Positions 22,629-30,852 of a DNA stretch of 47,724 bases are shown one piece after another; the stretch's first letter is position 1; each line of letters begins with the position of its first letter. The notes below the pieces were generated by a model. The model ran no database searches. It was not told the origin of the DNA and saw only the letters and a list, made by a program, of their open reading frames with translations. The stretch spans positions 1 through 47,724 of IMG/VR virus record IMGVR_UViG_3300018065_000020; one strand, written 5' to 3'. A program made the position numbers and the translations under genes. This stretch comes from a virus.

Positions 22629-24939
22629 ATTACATCCATCATTAGCAGAACTTTGTGATAAAAAGGTTTGGGGACTTCTGCGAAAAGGAAGTGCTAGAAA
22701 ATACATTCCTTATAAGCATCATGGAATAGCCTGCTCAAGTAATAACCCCGATTCTCTTATGCCGTTTACAGAAGCATTAAGGCTTAAGAAAGACGATAAT
22801 GTTATCGTATTATCTACAGGGCTTGCATCTAAAGCTCTTAATAAGACATTACAGTATATAGATGTCGATACATACGAAGACGGCTATACTGAAGATATTT
22901 TAACGGATTTGATAACTAAGACGTTAGTAGACACTTCGCCTAGCGGGTTAGGGTATCATGCCTTCTTTACGTGCCCTATAGGTAGTGTAATCAGGGATAC
23001 TAATTTACCTTTAGGCTACGATTTAAGTGCCAATAAATTTGTCACATATACAGGGGCAAATATTGGCAAAGATGAAATACAACACATCGAAAATCCTAAG
23101 TTCTTAACGAGTACGGCAAGCAAGGCAAAGGTAGACTACATGTCTCCTTATTTGCCTAAAGAACACGACAAGTTAAGTACGATATGGTGCTTTAATATGC
23201 AAACCGATGTTACTGCATTATTAGAGTGGAAAGGCTATATACGAAAAGGTAAAAAGTTTATAAGCCCTACATCGTCTTCAGGCTCGCCAGGGATTCATAT
23301 AAACCCATCGTTAAAAGGGCCTTGGGAATGCGTATACAGTCACCATGATGATGTGTTACACGGCAAAATAAGAGACCCCTTCGATGTTTATATGTTGCTT
23401 ACAGGCAAGACAAAGACAAAAGCAATAGCAGAACTTTCTCAGACAACAAAAGCCGTAGACCCAACGACAGGCGAGATATTAGACATATCGGTCGCCGACT
23501 TTAATAGCAAACGAAAATTATCTTTTTCTATCAAGCCTTGTACACCAATTCAGATAATGCTAGATGCTTACGAAAGCACCTTGTCTACGCCTATTAAGCC
23601 GTTTTATACGTGTACTGTATATAGTCATTTATCTCTGTTTATGCAAAACACGGTAAAGATGCCTTTAATGGGAATGCGAGGCACGAATACACTATTCATG
23701 ATGTTAGCCTTTTCCGCGGCTGGTAAAGATAATAATATTTCTGTGCCTACACAAGGTATAGCTCGTATATTACAACCGTTAGCTCGTAAGGCAGGACTTA
23801 ATAGTGTAAGCGAATTGTTAGAAGGCATGATTCACCGAATGCCAAAGGTAACGGTATTAGCGGCATTGTTAAAAGAACTTAGTTTCGAGCAAAGTAAACG
23901 AGGCCGTATATGGATGGATACAGACTGTAAAGATTTACTTGGTAAATTTCAAGGCGACGGCAATAATTCAGGCGTTAGCGGCTTGACAGATGCAATAATT
24001 GAAATCGCTGACGGCATACGAATCACCGGCATGACAAAAGCTCAGGAAGAACTAAACAGCTACGACGAGGCCATACCAGTTCTGCTCGCAAGCCAGACAG
24101 ATGTTGCCTTAGAGTTGTTTACCGAATCTTTGATGGCTCGCGGCTTCTTCGGGCGTTTCGATTTTATCTTACACAAAGATAACGAAAAGACTAAAATTAT
24201 CAATCCGTTTATTAAGGGTAACGTTAAACCTTTTGAAATACAAAACGAAGAGTTAATACAGTGGTTATTGTATTGCTTGACACACGCCGCTAAGGTAAGG
24301 TCTAACGAGTTATCTAAGTATGTCGTTCCTGACATATCTACGGACGCCTTAAAAGCATTAGAAAATTGGTTCGATAAACATGTATCTAATCCATCTGAAG
24401 AATGGTCTGAAGATAGGAAGAAATTTATTTCTCGTGTATCTATGTCTATTGAAAAAATGGCTACTATAGATGCTTGGGCTGAACATATGTGGAACTGTTT
24501 TCAAAAGAAAGAACCTAACCCATATGCTAAAACAATAACAGTATCTACAGAAAACGTTGAAAGATATTTTAGTTATGCCGAATATCAGATAAATGTTCGT
24601 AACGGCGAGGTTTTAAACCTTATTAAACAGAAGCCTAAATCTATTGAAACTAAGAATGAACGCAAGGTATTAGACTCTATGGCAGAACTTTTGAAAACAC
24701 CAGACCAATGGAAAGAGAAATATCCTAAGTTAAATGTTGAGATTATCAAGTCCCATAGGCTAGTAAACAGGTCTGTGTTACAACAGAAATGTTCTATAAA
24801 TGCCAGTACATTTAAGCCGTTATTAGACAATATGGATGGCTCGGATATTATTTATCATAAGAAAGGTGACATTGTCGCTAATAGCGCAGGTGTAGAAATA
24901 CTTCTTCGTGGCGATTATATAGGTTTGATAAAAAATTAA
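22612..24939 (+). CDS. Primase-polymerase/helicase replication protein (AEP + DUF3987-like)
   Basis: 775 residues; start after AAGGAGG and nine bases. The N-terminal ~200 residues look like an archaeo-eukaryotic-type primase-polymerase: YIDVDTYEDG supplies the DxD pair (D84, D86) and TSPSGLGYHAF (108-118) supplies the second motif with H116. The central and C-terminal part (FYTCTVYSHLSLFMQNTV; MMLAFSAAGKDN; GDGNNSGVSGLTDAI; VLLASQTDVALELF; GFFGRFDFI) resembles the DUF3987-type helicase/ATPase. A classical Walker A is not obvious. Known of such fusions: primer synthesis and unwinding at phage and plasmid origins. The iteron-like region downstream is a plausible target. Confidence 0.72.
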   Translation: MPALIKLHPSLAELCDKKVWGLLRKGSARKYIPYKHHGIACSSNNPDSLMPFTEALRLKKDDNVIVLSTGLASKALNKTLQYIDVDTYEDGYTEDILTDLITKTLVDTSPSGLGYHAFFTCPIGSVIRDTNLPLGYDLSANKFVTYTGANIGKDEIQHIENPKFLTSTASKAKVDYMSPYLPKEHDKLSTIWCFNMQTDVTALLEWKGYIRKGKKFISPTSSSGSPGIHINPSLKGPWECVYSHHDDVLHGKIRDPFDVYMLLTGKTKTKAIAELSQTTKAVDPTTGEILDISVADFNSKRKLSFSIKPCTPIQIMLDAYESTLSTPIKPFYTCTVYSHLSLFMQNTVKMPLMGMRGTNTLFMMLAFSAAGKDNNISVPTQGIARILQPLARKAGLNSVSELLEGMIHRMPKVTVLAALLKELSFEQSKRGRIWMDTDCKDLLGKFQGDGNNSGVSGLTDAIIEIADGIRITGMTKAQEELNSYDEAIPVLLASQTDVALELFTESLMARGFFGRFDFILHKDNEKTKIINPFIKGNVKPFEIQNEELIQWLLYCLTHAAKVRSNELSKYVVPDISTDALKALENWFDKHVSNPSEEWSEDRKKFISRVSMSIEKMATIDAWAEHMWNCFQKKEPNPYAKTITVSTENVERYFSYAEYQINVRNGEVLNLIKQKPKSIETKNERKVLDSMAELLKTPDQWKEKYPKLNVEIIKSHRLVNRSVLQQKCSINASTFKPLLDNMDGSDIIYHKKGDIVANSAGVEILLRGDYIGLIKN

Positions 24940-25104
24940 TGAAAATGGTTACAAAATCAGCAAATATTAATGGGGTGCTTTTAGGACGTAGGTAAGAATA
25001 CGGTTAAAATTTTCGTTAATCGTAACGTGGCGCGTAAGTTTTACAACGTGTACAAAAAGTAGACATATTAAGACATGTTAATATTAGCGTTACTAAATAT
25101 TGCT
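24940..25104. other. Intergenic stretch after the primase, no gene seen
   Basis: No coding frame. AT-rich with short inverted patches (ACGGTTAAAATTTTCGTTAATCGT). Leads into the GGTTAG repeat array. No clear terminator for the primase mRNA. Confidence 0.5.
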
Positions 25105-25425
25105 GTTAGGTTAGTAAAAATTTGTGTTAGTTAGTAACCAGGTTAGTAACGTAAGTCATTGATTTCTAACAAGGTTAGCAGGTTAGCAGGTTAGTAAGTA
25201 GATTAGTTAGTCATAACATGATAACCAGTGAATAGGCATCTTTTGTGTGAAACAGAACGGTGCACTTAAGGCTCTATTCACAGAAATCGCAAAAAACGCA
25301 AAAAAAAATAACCTAACTAACTAACTAATAATAATAATAATAATAATATATAATAGAAACAGTAGTTTATCAGGTTAGCAAATTTGTTAGCAAAAAGTTA
25401 GTAAAATGCGTTTTTGCTAACTAGC
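25105..25425. repeat. Iteron-like array of GGTTAG(C/T)A repeats with ATA triplet run
   Basis: Copies of GTTAGTAA or GTTAGCA occur at 25109, 25130, 25141, 25173, 25181, 25189, 25373, 25386 and 25397. The three at 25173-25196 are in perfect 8-bp tandem. Inverted copies (CTAACTAACTAACTAA, about 25313-25328, and TTGCTAAC at 25414) also occur. An (ATA)n run lies at about 25327-25350. The region follows the primase/helicase gene and precedes the packaging genes, so it may be the replication origin (iterons plus an easily melted tract) or the packaging recognition site. Confidence 0.65.
25256..25269 (-). promoter_or_regulatory. Repeated 14-bp GTGCAC motif, copy 3
   Basis: AACGGTGCACTTAA on the plus strand (TTAAGTGCACCGTT on minus), identical to copies 1 and 2 but inside the iteron-like region and without a convincing promoter behind it. 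Confidence 0.45.
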
Positions 25426-25473
25426 AAAATGTTAAGCAAACCGTTACACTGTAATGAGAATAGGAGAATTGAA

Positions 25474-25908
25474 ATGGCTAAGAAAAAGCAAGATCTCTAC
25501 GATGCCGCTGAGGCCTTGCTAGAGAGTGCAGAGCAAATGGTGCGACATAAAGTCAACAGGGCCTTAGGTAAGCCCAGTGAATTAGATATGAGCGCGGTGG
25601 ATGAACGAGAACATGATCTTTTGTGGAAGACGTTAGAGCCTATGTTGCAAAATCTTTCACATAGAAGCGAGCTGGAAGTAGAGAACGTCAAAGATGTTAT
25701 GACACTTTTAAAAGGAGGTATAATTACTATCAGCGAAGCTAAAGAACTTATGCTAATCATGAAAATAAAAGCGGAAGCGATAAGCATAGAAACAGGTCCA
25801 GATGGCGATGCTTCTATGCCTGTTTTTAACTTGAACCTATACCCAAGTTCTGCTGAAGAGAAGAAAGATGATACTACTGACGTTACCGATGTCCCCGACG
25901 GTAAATAA
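25474..25908 (+). CDS. Putative terminase small subunit
   Basis: 144 residues; ATG 25474 after AGGAGAATTGAA (a longer frame from 25414 lacks a site). Helical basic N-terminus (MAKKKQDLYDAAEALLESAE), a central helical region (KDVMTLLKGGIITISEAKEL) and an acidic tail. Position just upstream of rusA and terL, after a repeat array, fits TerS, which recognises phage DNA for packaging. The sequence itself does not show a clear HTH, so this is mainly context. Confidence 0.45.
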   Translation: MAKKKQDLYDAAEALLESAEQMVRHKVNRALGKPSELDMSAVDEREHDLLWKTLEPMLQNLSHRSELEVENVKDVMTLLKGGIITISEAKELMLIMKIKAEAISIETGPDGDASMPVFNLNLYPSSAEEKKDDTTDVTDVPDGK

Positions 25909-26242
25909 TGCCTATGGTATTAACACAAGAACAGGAGCGCCATATCTAAAGACAGCGCAAAAAGAGTACAGAGAAATCGTACAGAATATCGTTAGAGAAA
26001 ACGGTTGGAATTTTCAAGCTAATATTCCTATAAAGGTTATGATAGTTATGAACTTTGGTAATAAACGTCGTAACGATTTAGATAATAGGTTAAAGGCCTT
26101 ATTCGATGCCTGTACACATGCCAAGGTATGGGAAGATGATTCTTTAATTGATGATCTACATGTTGCGAGAGGATTAACCAGTGGCGAACCTAGCATTATG
26201 ATGCAAGTTCAGGCTATGGAAGATGCCTTAGTTGAATATTAG
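25868..26242 (+). CDS. rusA: RusA-like Holliday junction resolvase
   Basis: 124 residues. N-terminus LTLPMSPTVNNAY and the core FGNKRRNDLDNRLKALFDA followed by VWEDDSLIDDLHV carry the conserved acidic residues of RusA (NDLDN and EDD). The enzyme cleaves four-way junctions; in phages it resolves or debranches DNA before packaging, which fits its place immediately before terL. Start 25868 overlaps the preceding gene by 41 bp; the upstream site (GAAGAGAAGAAAG) is modest but the family motif begins at residue 4. Confidence 0.88.
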   Translation: MILLTLPMSPTVNNAYGINTRTGAPYLKTAQKEYREIVQNIVRENGWNFQANIPIKVMIVMNFGNKRRNDLDNRLKALFDACTHAKVWEDDSLIDDLHVARGLTSGEPSIMMQVQAMEDALVEY

Positions 26243-26424
26243 CGTTAGCTTATATGCGTTTTTAAGCACTTTTTATTGCTTAAGCAGTACACTTGCGTAG
26301 CTGTAGTGCTAAAAGTTGCTGAGAAATGCTGTGGTTAAGCCTGGCAGTATGTATTTTAGTTTATTGTACATGTATTTTTTGCTATTATTTGCTTATAACG
26401 TTGTACGGAGTTTTATTTTTAAAA
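26243..26424. other. Intergenic gap before terL with a hairpin
   Basis: 182 bp without a credible gene; a hydrophobic in-frame extension of terL here lacks a start signal. Contains the hairpin TTAAGCA-CTTTTTAT-TGCTTAA (26262-26283) and AGCGTTAGC, related to the iteron motif. Possible weak promoter TTTATT-N17-TATTAT near 26360-26390. Confidence 0.4.
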
Positions 26425-27666
26425 ATGTTTGATTTTAATGCCACTACACCGCAATCAGATTTTATTGTATCTGATGCGAAATATACTGCCGCGGTAGCAG
26501 GATTCGGTTCTGGTAAAACAGAAAGTGCCTTAGTACGAATCTTGTCTAATATGCTTCAGGCTCCAGGTATTGACCAGGCGTACCTAGCTCCTACATATCC
26601 TTTGATAAGGGATATTTGGTATCCTAAGGTGGAGAAGTTTTTAGACGATTTAAAAATACCTTACGGAATAAATAAAAGTAACCACGTTATTACTATACCA
26701 GGTTTAGGAAAAGTTTATTGTAGGACAATGGACAATCCATCCCTTATTATTGGGTGGGAGGCATGCGATGCAGTATTAGACGAATTTGATGTATTGCCTA
26801 TAGACAAGGCGTTAGAGGTGTTTCGTAAGGTATCTGGACGTTTACGTCAAAAACATCCGCACGGTAGAGTAAATCAAATATACGTCACAACTACACCTGA
26901 AGGCTTTCGTGCAACCTATAAACTATTTAAAAAAGACCCGTTGCCTAAGTCTAAACTGGTTCAAATGAGTACGTATTCTAATGCTAAAAATTTGCCTGAA
27001 GATTATATTCAAGATTTATTCGACCAGTACCCTGCACCATTACGAGAAGCCTATTTAATGGGCGAATTTGTCAACTTAACAGAAGGTTCTGTCTACTATG
27101 CTTACGACCGTGATATTAATGATACAAAGTATGTTTATAAGCCTCGTGAGCCCTTACATATTGGTATGGATTTTAACGTATATAATATGGCGGCTATTGT
27201 TCATATTATTCGTGACGGTATTCCTTACGCTGTAGATGAGTTGATTGGGTTACGTGATACACCGGATACTATCGAAGCGATACAAGAAAAGTATGTAGAT
27301 CATCATATAACGGTATATCCAGATTCAAGCGGCGATAGTAAATCATCTAAAGGGGCGACACTTTCTGATATAAGTCTATTGGAAGAAGCAGGATTTGAAA
27401 TATTGGCGCCTAAGGCTAATCCGCTTATTAAAAATAGAGTGCAGGCTGTTAACAAAAAATTTGAAAATGAAACGTATCATGTAAACAAAGACAGGTGCCC
27501 TATATATGCAGATTGTTTGGAACAGCAGACGTACAGCAAAATCACAGGACAACCAGATAAAACAAGCGGGCTAGACCATCCTACAGACGCTGGAGGATAC
27601 TTTATTTCCTATAGATGGCCGATAAAACGTAAACCTATCACTGAACTAGAAGTGTTATTTAATTGA
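26425..27666 (+). CDS. terL: Terminase large subunit (ATPase/nuclease)
   Basis: 413 residues from ATG 26425, where the family sequence begins (MFDFNATTPQSDFIVSDAKY). ATPase: Walker A AGFGSGKTE (~25-33), Walker B DAVLDEFD. Nuclease: HIGMDFNVYNMA (first Asp), VYPDSSGDS (second acidic group) and a late DHPTDA. TerL pumps DNA into the prohead and cuts concatemers. The ribosome site is weak (ACGGAG 14 bases upstream). Followed ten bases later by the portal gene. Confidence 0.93.
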   Translation: MFDFNATTPQSDFIVSDAKYTAAVAGFGSGKTESALVRILSNMLQAPGIDQAYLAPTYPLIRDIWYPKVEKFLDDLKIPYGINKSNHVITIPGLGKVYCRTMDNPSLIIGWEACDAVLDEFDVLPIDKALEVFRKVSGRLRQKHPHGRVNQIYVTTTPEGFRATYKLFKKDPLPKSKLVQMSTYSNAKNLPEDYIQDLFDQYPAPLREAYLMGEFVNLTEGSVYYAYDRDINDTKYVYKPREPLHIGMDFNVYNMAAIVHIIRDGIPYAVDELIGLRDTPDTIEAIQEKYVDHHITVYPDSSGDSKSSKGATLSDISLLEEAGFEILAPKANPLIKNRVQAVNKKFENETYHVNKDRCPIYADCLEQQTYSKITGQPDKTSGLDHPTDAGGYFISYRWPIKRKPITELEVLFN

Positions 27667-27676
27667 GGATAAGATA

Positions 27677-29140
27677 ATGAGCGACAAGTTTGACCCTTCA
27701 GAAGTGCAAAGTTCTTTGAGCGAAAGACTTGCCGAATATAAACGTATTAGAGATTGTATTGCCGGTAGTGATGCAATTAAGGCGCAAACTACAACGTATC
27801 TGCCGCAACCAGACCCTGATAATACAACAGAAGCTAACACAACACGTTATTTGGATTATCTTGCAAGAGCTATTTTTTACAATATAACAGGTAAAACAGT
27901 CGCTGGATTGGTAGGTTTGGCTTTCAGTAAAGATATACCTACTTTAGAAATACCTAAGACGTTAGAATTTCTAAAAGAAAACATCAATGGCTCTGGAATT
28001 CATTTAGACCAACAGATTAAAGATTCTTTAGGCGAGGTTGTTTCCTTAGGACGTTGTGGTTTACTTGTCGATTATTCAAAAAATAAAGCAGAAACACAAC
28101 AAGATGTGCTAACAGGTAGAGTTAGGCCATCTATTTTATTATACGAAGCAGAAGAAATTGTTTGGGTAGAAACGAAACAGTATAATTCAGAAATCAGGCT
28201 ATCTCTTGTTATTTTAAAAGACTATTATCGTGTTGCCAAAGAAGACGGCTATAAGACAGAAATTAAGACACAATATAAAGTGTTGCTATTAAACGAAAGT
28301 GGTTATTATCAACAAGAGATTTGGCGCGAAGATTTAAAACAAAAGGCTTGGGTACTTCACGATATAATCACACCTACAGATAACAAAGGAAACTTGTTTG
28401 ATCATATAACGTTTACCTTTATAGGTTCTAAAAATAACGATAGCACTTTAGACGATGCACCTATGTCAGCAATAGCAGACTTAAATATCGGACATTATCG
28501 CAATAGCGCAGATGCAGAAGAATCTAGCTTTATACATGGGCAACCTACGTTAGTCGTTACAGGACTTACCAAAGACTGGGTAAGTACAATATTAAAGGGC
28601 AAAGTTCGTATTGGTTCACGCGGCGGGTTACCTCTACCAGAAGGTGCTAGTGCCGCAATACTACATGTCGAGAGTAACGGCTTACCTGTAGAAGGTATGC
28701 GCGATAAAGAAAAACAAATGACTGCGATAGGTGCAAGACTTGTTACCGATACGACAGGCAGCAAGACGGCGACAGAAGTTAATAGAGATTCTAACGTTGA
28801 AAATTCAGAGCTATCGTCGATGGTGAATAATGTGGAGCTGGCATACAAGTTCTGCTTTAAGCAAATTGAATTATTTACAGGTGTTGTTGGGTTTGAAATA
28901 GAGTTGTGTAAGAAATTTAGTTCGGTTGATTTTGACCCGACTGTTTATACGGCGTTAGTTAATGGTACAATGCAAGGTGTTGGTAAAAGAGAAGACGTAT
29001 TTAATTACTTGAAAAACACAAATATGATAGAACAGGAAGTTAACTACGAAGAATGGGAAGAAAGTATCGTAAATACAATGCCACGTTATGGCGAAGATTT
29101 AGAAGGAGACGAAGATGAAATTTCTGATACCCAAGTTTGA
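27677..29140 (+). CDS. Portal protein (DUF4055-like)
   Basis: 487 residues; GAGGATAAGATA before ATG. Landmarks: AGSDAIKAQTTTYLPQP near the N-terminus, GKTVAGLVGLAFSKDIP, EVVSLGRCGLLVDY, then IADLNIGHYRNSADAEESSF and GSKTATEVNRDSNVEN. These match the DUF4055 portal type of siphoviruses. It forms the dodecameric DNA channel and head-tail vertex. Position after terL agrees. The last 26 bp overlap the first small gene of an inserted cassette. Confidence 0.88.
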   Translation: MSDKFDPSEVQSSLSERLAEYKRIRDCIAGSDAIKAQTTTYLPQPDPDNTTEANTTRYLDYLARAIFYNITGKTVAGLVGLAFSKDIPTLEIPKTLEFLKENINGSGIHLDQQIKDSLGEVVSLGRCGLLVDYSKNKAETQQDVLTGRVRPSILLYEAEEIVWVETKQYNSEIRLSLVILKDYYRVAKEDGYKTEIKTQYKVLLLNESGYYQQEIWREDLKQKAWVLHDIITPTDNKGNLFDHITFTFIGSKNNDSTLDDAPMSAIADLNIGHYRNSADAEESSFIHGQPTLVVTGLTKDWVSTILKGKVRIGSRGGLPLPEGASAAILHVESNGLPVEGMRDKEKQMTAIGARLVTDTTGSKTATEVNRDSNVENSELSSMVNNVELAYKFCFKQIELFTGVVGFEIELCKKFSSVDFDPTVYTALVNGTMQGVGKREDVFNYLKNTNMIEQEVNYEEWEESIVNTMPRYGEDLEGDEDEISDTQV

Positions 29141-29348
29141 TGAATTTAAACATCCCATCTGCCTATTAGATGGTATATACCAAACTATTAAGCACCATAT
29201 AAATACAAAAGAAAAGGTGCATGTTAGTGGGCATATTTATAAAACCGACAATGTAAAAACTCCGCCTAATGTAGTAATCGATAAGTGTAAACGATGCGGC
29301 CATAAAGTTGTTGGTTGGTCTTTTGGAAGCTTGGAGCATATGAAGTGA
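29115..29348 (+). CDS. Small accessory protein with CxxC motif
   Basis: 77 residues; GGAGACGAAG before ATG inside the portal 3' end. Contains CKRCGHKVVGW near the C-terminus, half of a zinc ribbon, with only one other Cys (residue ~16). First gene of a rightward cassette of small ORFs placed between portal and minor head protein. Unknown function. Confidence 0.55.
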   Translation: MKFLIPKFDEFKHPICLLDGIYQTIKHHINTKEKVHVSGHIYKTDNVKTPPNVVIDKCKRCGHKVVGWSFGSLEHMK

Positions 29349-29599
29349 ATTTAAGCGATAGGATAAAAGATTGCTTTCCTGGTGGTCTATCAAAAGAAAC
29401 TCTAGAATGGTATCAATGCGCATTAGAGTTAGAAGAAGAAATATACAGACTTTCTCAAAGTAGAAGAAAGCATTGTGTTCGCTGTAAAAATCATCTTTTC
29501 CATGAAATAAATGGAGAAGTAAAATTAAGTTGTACAGAGCATAAAATTTATGATTGCATGGTGCGTGATTTTGAATATTTTGAGCACAAGCATGATTAA
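29345..29599 (+). CDS. Small Cys-containing accessory protein
   Basis: 84 residues from GTG 29345 (GGAG eight bases upstream, GTGA overlap with the previous stop). Helical N-terminus, then HCVRCKNH and SCTEHKIYDC, a possible zinc site. Unknown function; second gene of the cassette. Confidence 0.5.
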   Translation: MNLSDRIKDCFPGGLSKETLEWYQCALELEEEIYRLSQSRRKHCVRCKNHLFHEINGEVKLSCTEHKIYDCMVRDFEYFEHKHD

Positions 29600-29663
29600 T
29601 AGATGGCTTGCGGTTTATGCTGTTAAATTTCTTAAGAATGTTGCAGGTGTGAATAATGGTTGA
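29592..29663 (+). CDS. Possible 23-residue peptide bridging two cassette genes
   Basis: ATG 29592 overlaps the previous stop region and the frame (MINRWLAVYAVKFLKNVAG...) ends 8 bases inside the next gene. It is amphipathic/hydrophobic and basic. No strong ribosome site, so its translation would rely on coupling. Low confidence. Confidence 0.25.
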   Translation: MINRWLAVYAVKFLKNVAGVNNG

Positions 29664-29886
29664 TGAAACAGAATTTGATATTATGGATGCAGACCATGAA
29701 TCGAGATTAAACGACAAGGTTGGATTTTGTTATAAAGATGATTGTAATTCTCAGCTAGAGTTTGAAGATGGGCTATTATGGTTTTCTAGTTACAGTTATG
29801 AAATTTCATCATGGGGTAGTGACGAGCTATCAAAAGAAGAAACAAGAAAACTGTATGAAGCCATGAAGGTTTATTATGATGACTAA
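29656..29886 (+). CDS. Small acidic accessory protein (76 residues)
   Basis: Start after AGGTGTGAATA. Very acidic at both ends (MVDETEFDIMDADHES; YYDD), with KVGFCYKDDCNSQ in the middle. Overlaps the next gene by 11 bp. Unknown function. Confidence 0.5.
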   Translation: MVDETEFDIMDADHESRLNDKVGFCYKDDCNSQLEFEDGLLWFSSYSYEISSWGSDELSKEETRKLYEAMKVYYDD

Positions 29887-30181
29887 ACTATACATCAAAA
29901 TAAACGGTATCGAATATGATACCGGAAGAAAAACCACATCTCATTTGGTTAGTCAATTGGAAGCTGATTATGGTCATCCACTTGTTGCTAAGAATAAACT
30001 TGCAGTCAGAGCATATCATTATAAAGATGTTGATAAGCTGGTGGTGCTGACATTGGAAGGTAATTTTTCTGAAAGTGAAATTGAAACATTAATTAATAAT
30101 CCTTGGCAGATATTTAAACCTGCCTTAACTGAATTTGGGTGGAATGATGAAAGTATATACCGCCGGAATGACAGAGTATAG
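29876..30181 (+). CDS. Hypothetical accessory protein (101 residues)
   Basis: Begins MMTKLYIKINGIEYDTGRK; mixed alpha/beta with an acidic centre. The start could be either ATG at 29876 or 29879. Overlaps both neighbours. Unknown function. Confidence 0.5.
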   Translation: MMTKLYIKINGIEYDTGRKTTSHLVSQLEADYGHPLVAKNKLAVRAYHYKDVDKLVVLTLEGNFSESEIETLINNPWQIFKPALTEFGWNDESIYRRNDRV

Positions 30182-30356
30182 TTCTATTAAAATAAATGGA
30201 ACAAATCACATTGTTACTTGTGAAATTTCTGATTATGTTGAAGAGCTGGAAGCGCAGATTGAGGCAATGAAAAATTGCGCCAATTGTAAACGTGAACCGA
30301 ATTGCACAGTCGATGAGTGCACAAATTATTCACATTGGATTTTGTATGAAGACTGA
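30147..30356 (+). CDS. Small coiled-coil/zinc-finger-like protein, paralogue A
   Basis: 69 residues from ATG 30147 (GGTGG upstream). Short helix (YVEELEAQIEAMKN) followed by C-x2-C-x6-C-x5-C (NCANCKREPNCTVDECTNYS) and a Trp near the end. Same layout as the gene at 30852, pointing to duplication within the cassette. Likely a metal-binding protein; role unknown. Confidence 0.5.
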   Translation: MKVYTAGMTEYSSIKINGTNHIVTCEISDYVEELEAQIEAMKNCANCKREPNCTVDECTNYSHWILYED

Positions 30357-30373
30357 CAGTTGGAGATGATGAA

Positions 30374-30727
30374 ATGATAACTAAACGAGAACGTTGGTTA
30401 ATGCAAGAGGCTTTTGATTCTGGATATAATTGCGGAAATCTTAATCTGTATGAATCATTTGATGACTTTTATACAGACGATGAAATAAATTGTTTATTAG
30501 ATGACGCACCTGATAACTGGATAAGTGTTAATGATGGATTGCCAGCATATGGCGAGCCTGTATTGATAAAAGTAAACGAAGTTATTCAACACATAACTTA
30601 CATGCTTGATGAAGCTGATGATGCACAATGGTTTGAGCCATATCACTATCATGATTTGGAAAACGCATTTCCATCTCACAAGGTTGATTCGTGGCAACCC
30701 ATAGAATCACCAAAGGAACAGAAATGA
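30374..30727 (+). CDS. DUF551-like protein
   Basis: 117 residues; GGAGATGA before ATG. The C-terminal half (WISVNDGLPAYGEPVLIKVN ... WQPIESP) fits DUF551, a small domain common in phages of enterobacteria and relatives. The N-terminal half is acidic. Function of DUF551 is not known. Overlaps the next short gene as ATGA. Confidence 0.6.
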   Translation: MITKRERWLMQEAFDSGYNCGNLNLYESFDDFYTDDEINCLLDDAPDNWISVNDGLPAYGEPVLIKVNEVIQHITYMLDEADDAQWFEPYHYHDLENAFPSHKVDSWQPIESPKEQK

Positions 30728-30852
30728 ATAAACTCAAAGAAATCACCACGCTACTTTTTGAACTAACGTTTATCTTCGCAATGATGGTGTTGGAAAAGCT
30801 CATACGCCTGATTAACAAGAAATATTCGATTATTTTGGAAGGATTTGATTGA
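30724..30852 (+). CDS. Small membrane peptide (42 residues)
   Basis: ATG 30724 overlaps the previous stop (ATGA) and its own stop overlaps the next start. The product has one hydrophobic segment (LLFELTFIFAMMVL) flanked by basic residues, so a single-pass inner-membrane peptide is likely. Coupling on both sides supports it. Confidence 0.45.
   Translation: MNKLKEITTLLFELTFIFAMMVLEKLIRLINKKYSIILEGFD

Noticed and set aside
25173-25197. CRISPR-like or transposon-end repeats at the GGTTAG array
   Set aside because: The unit is only 8 bp without unique spacers, and there is no transposase or terminal inverted repeat; iterons are the better reading.
26326-26424. Hydrophobic N-terminal extension of the large terminase (possible signal or membrane segment)
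   Set aside because: No ribosome site at 26326, and the extension is unlike any terminase; the family sequence starts at ATG 26425. The run is probably AT-rich spacer read in frame.
29166-29717. 184-codon minus-strand frame opposite the accessory cassette
   Set aside because: It runs against a set of overlapping plus-strand genes with ribosome sites, and has no site or recognisable domain itself.
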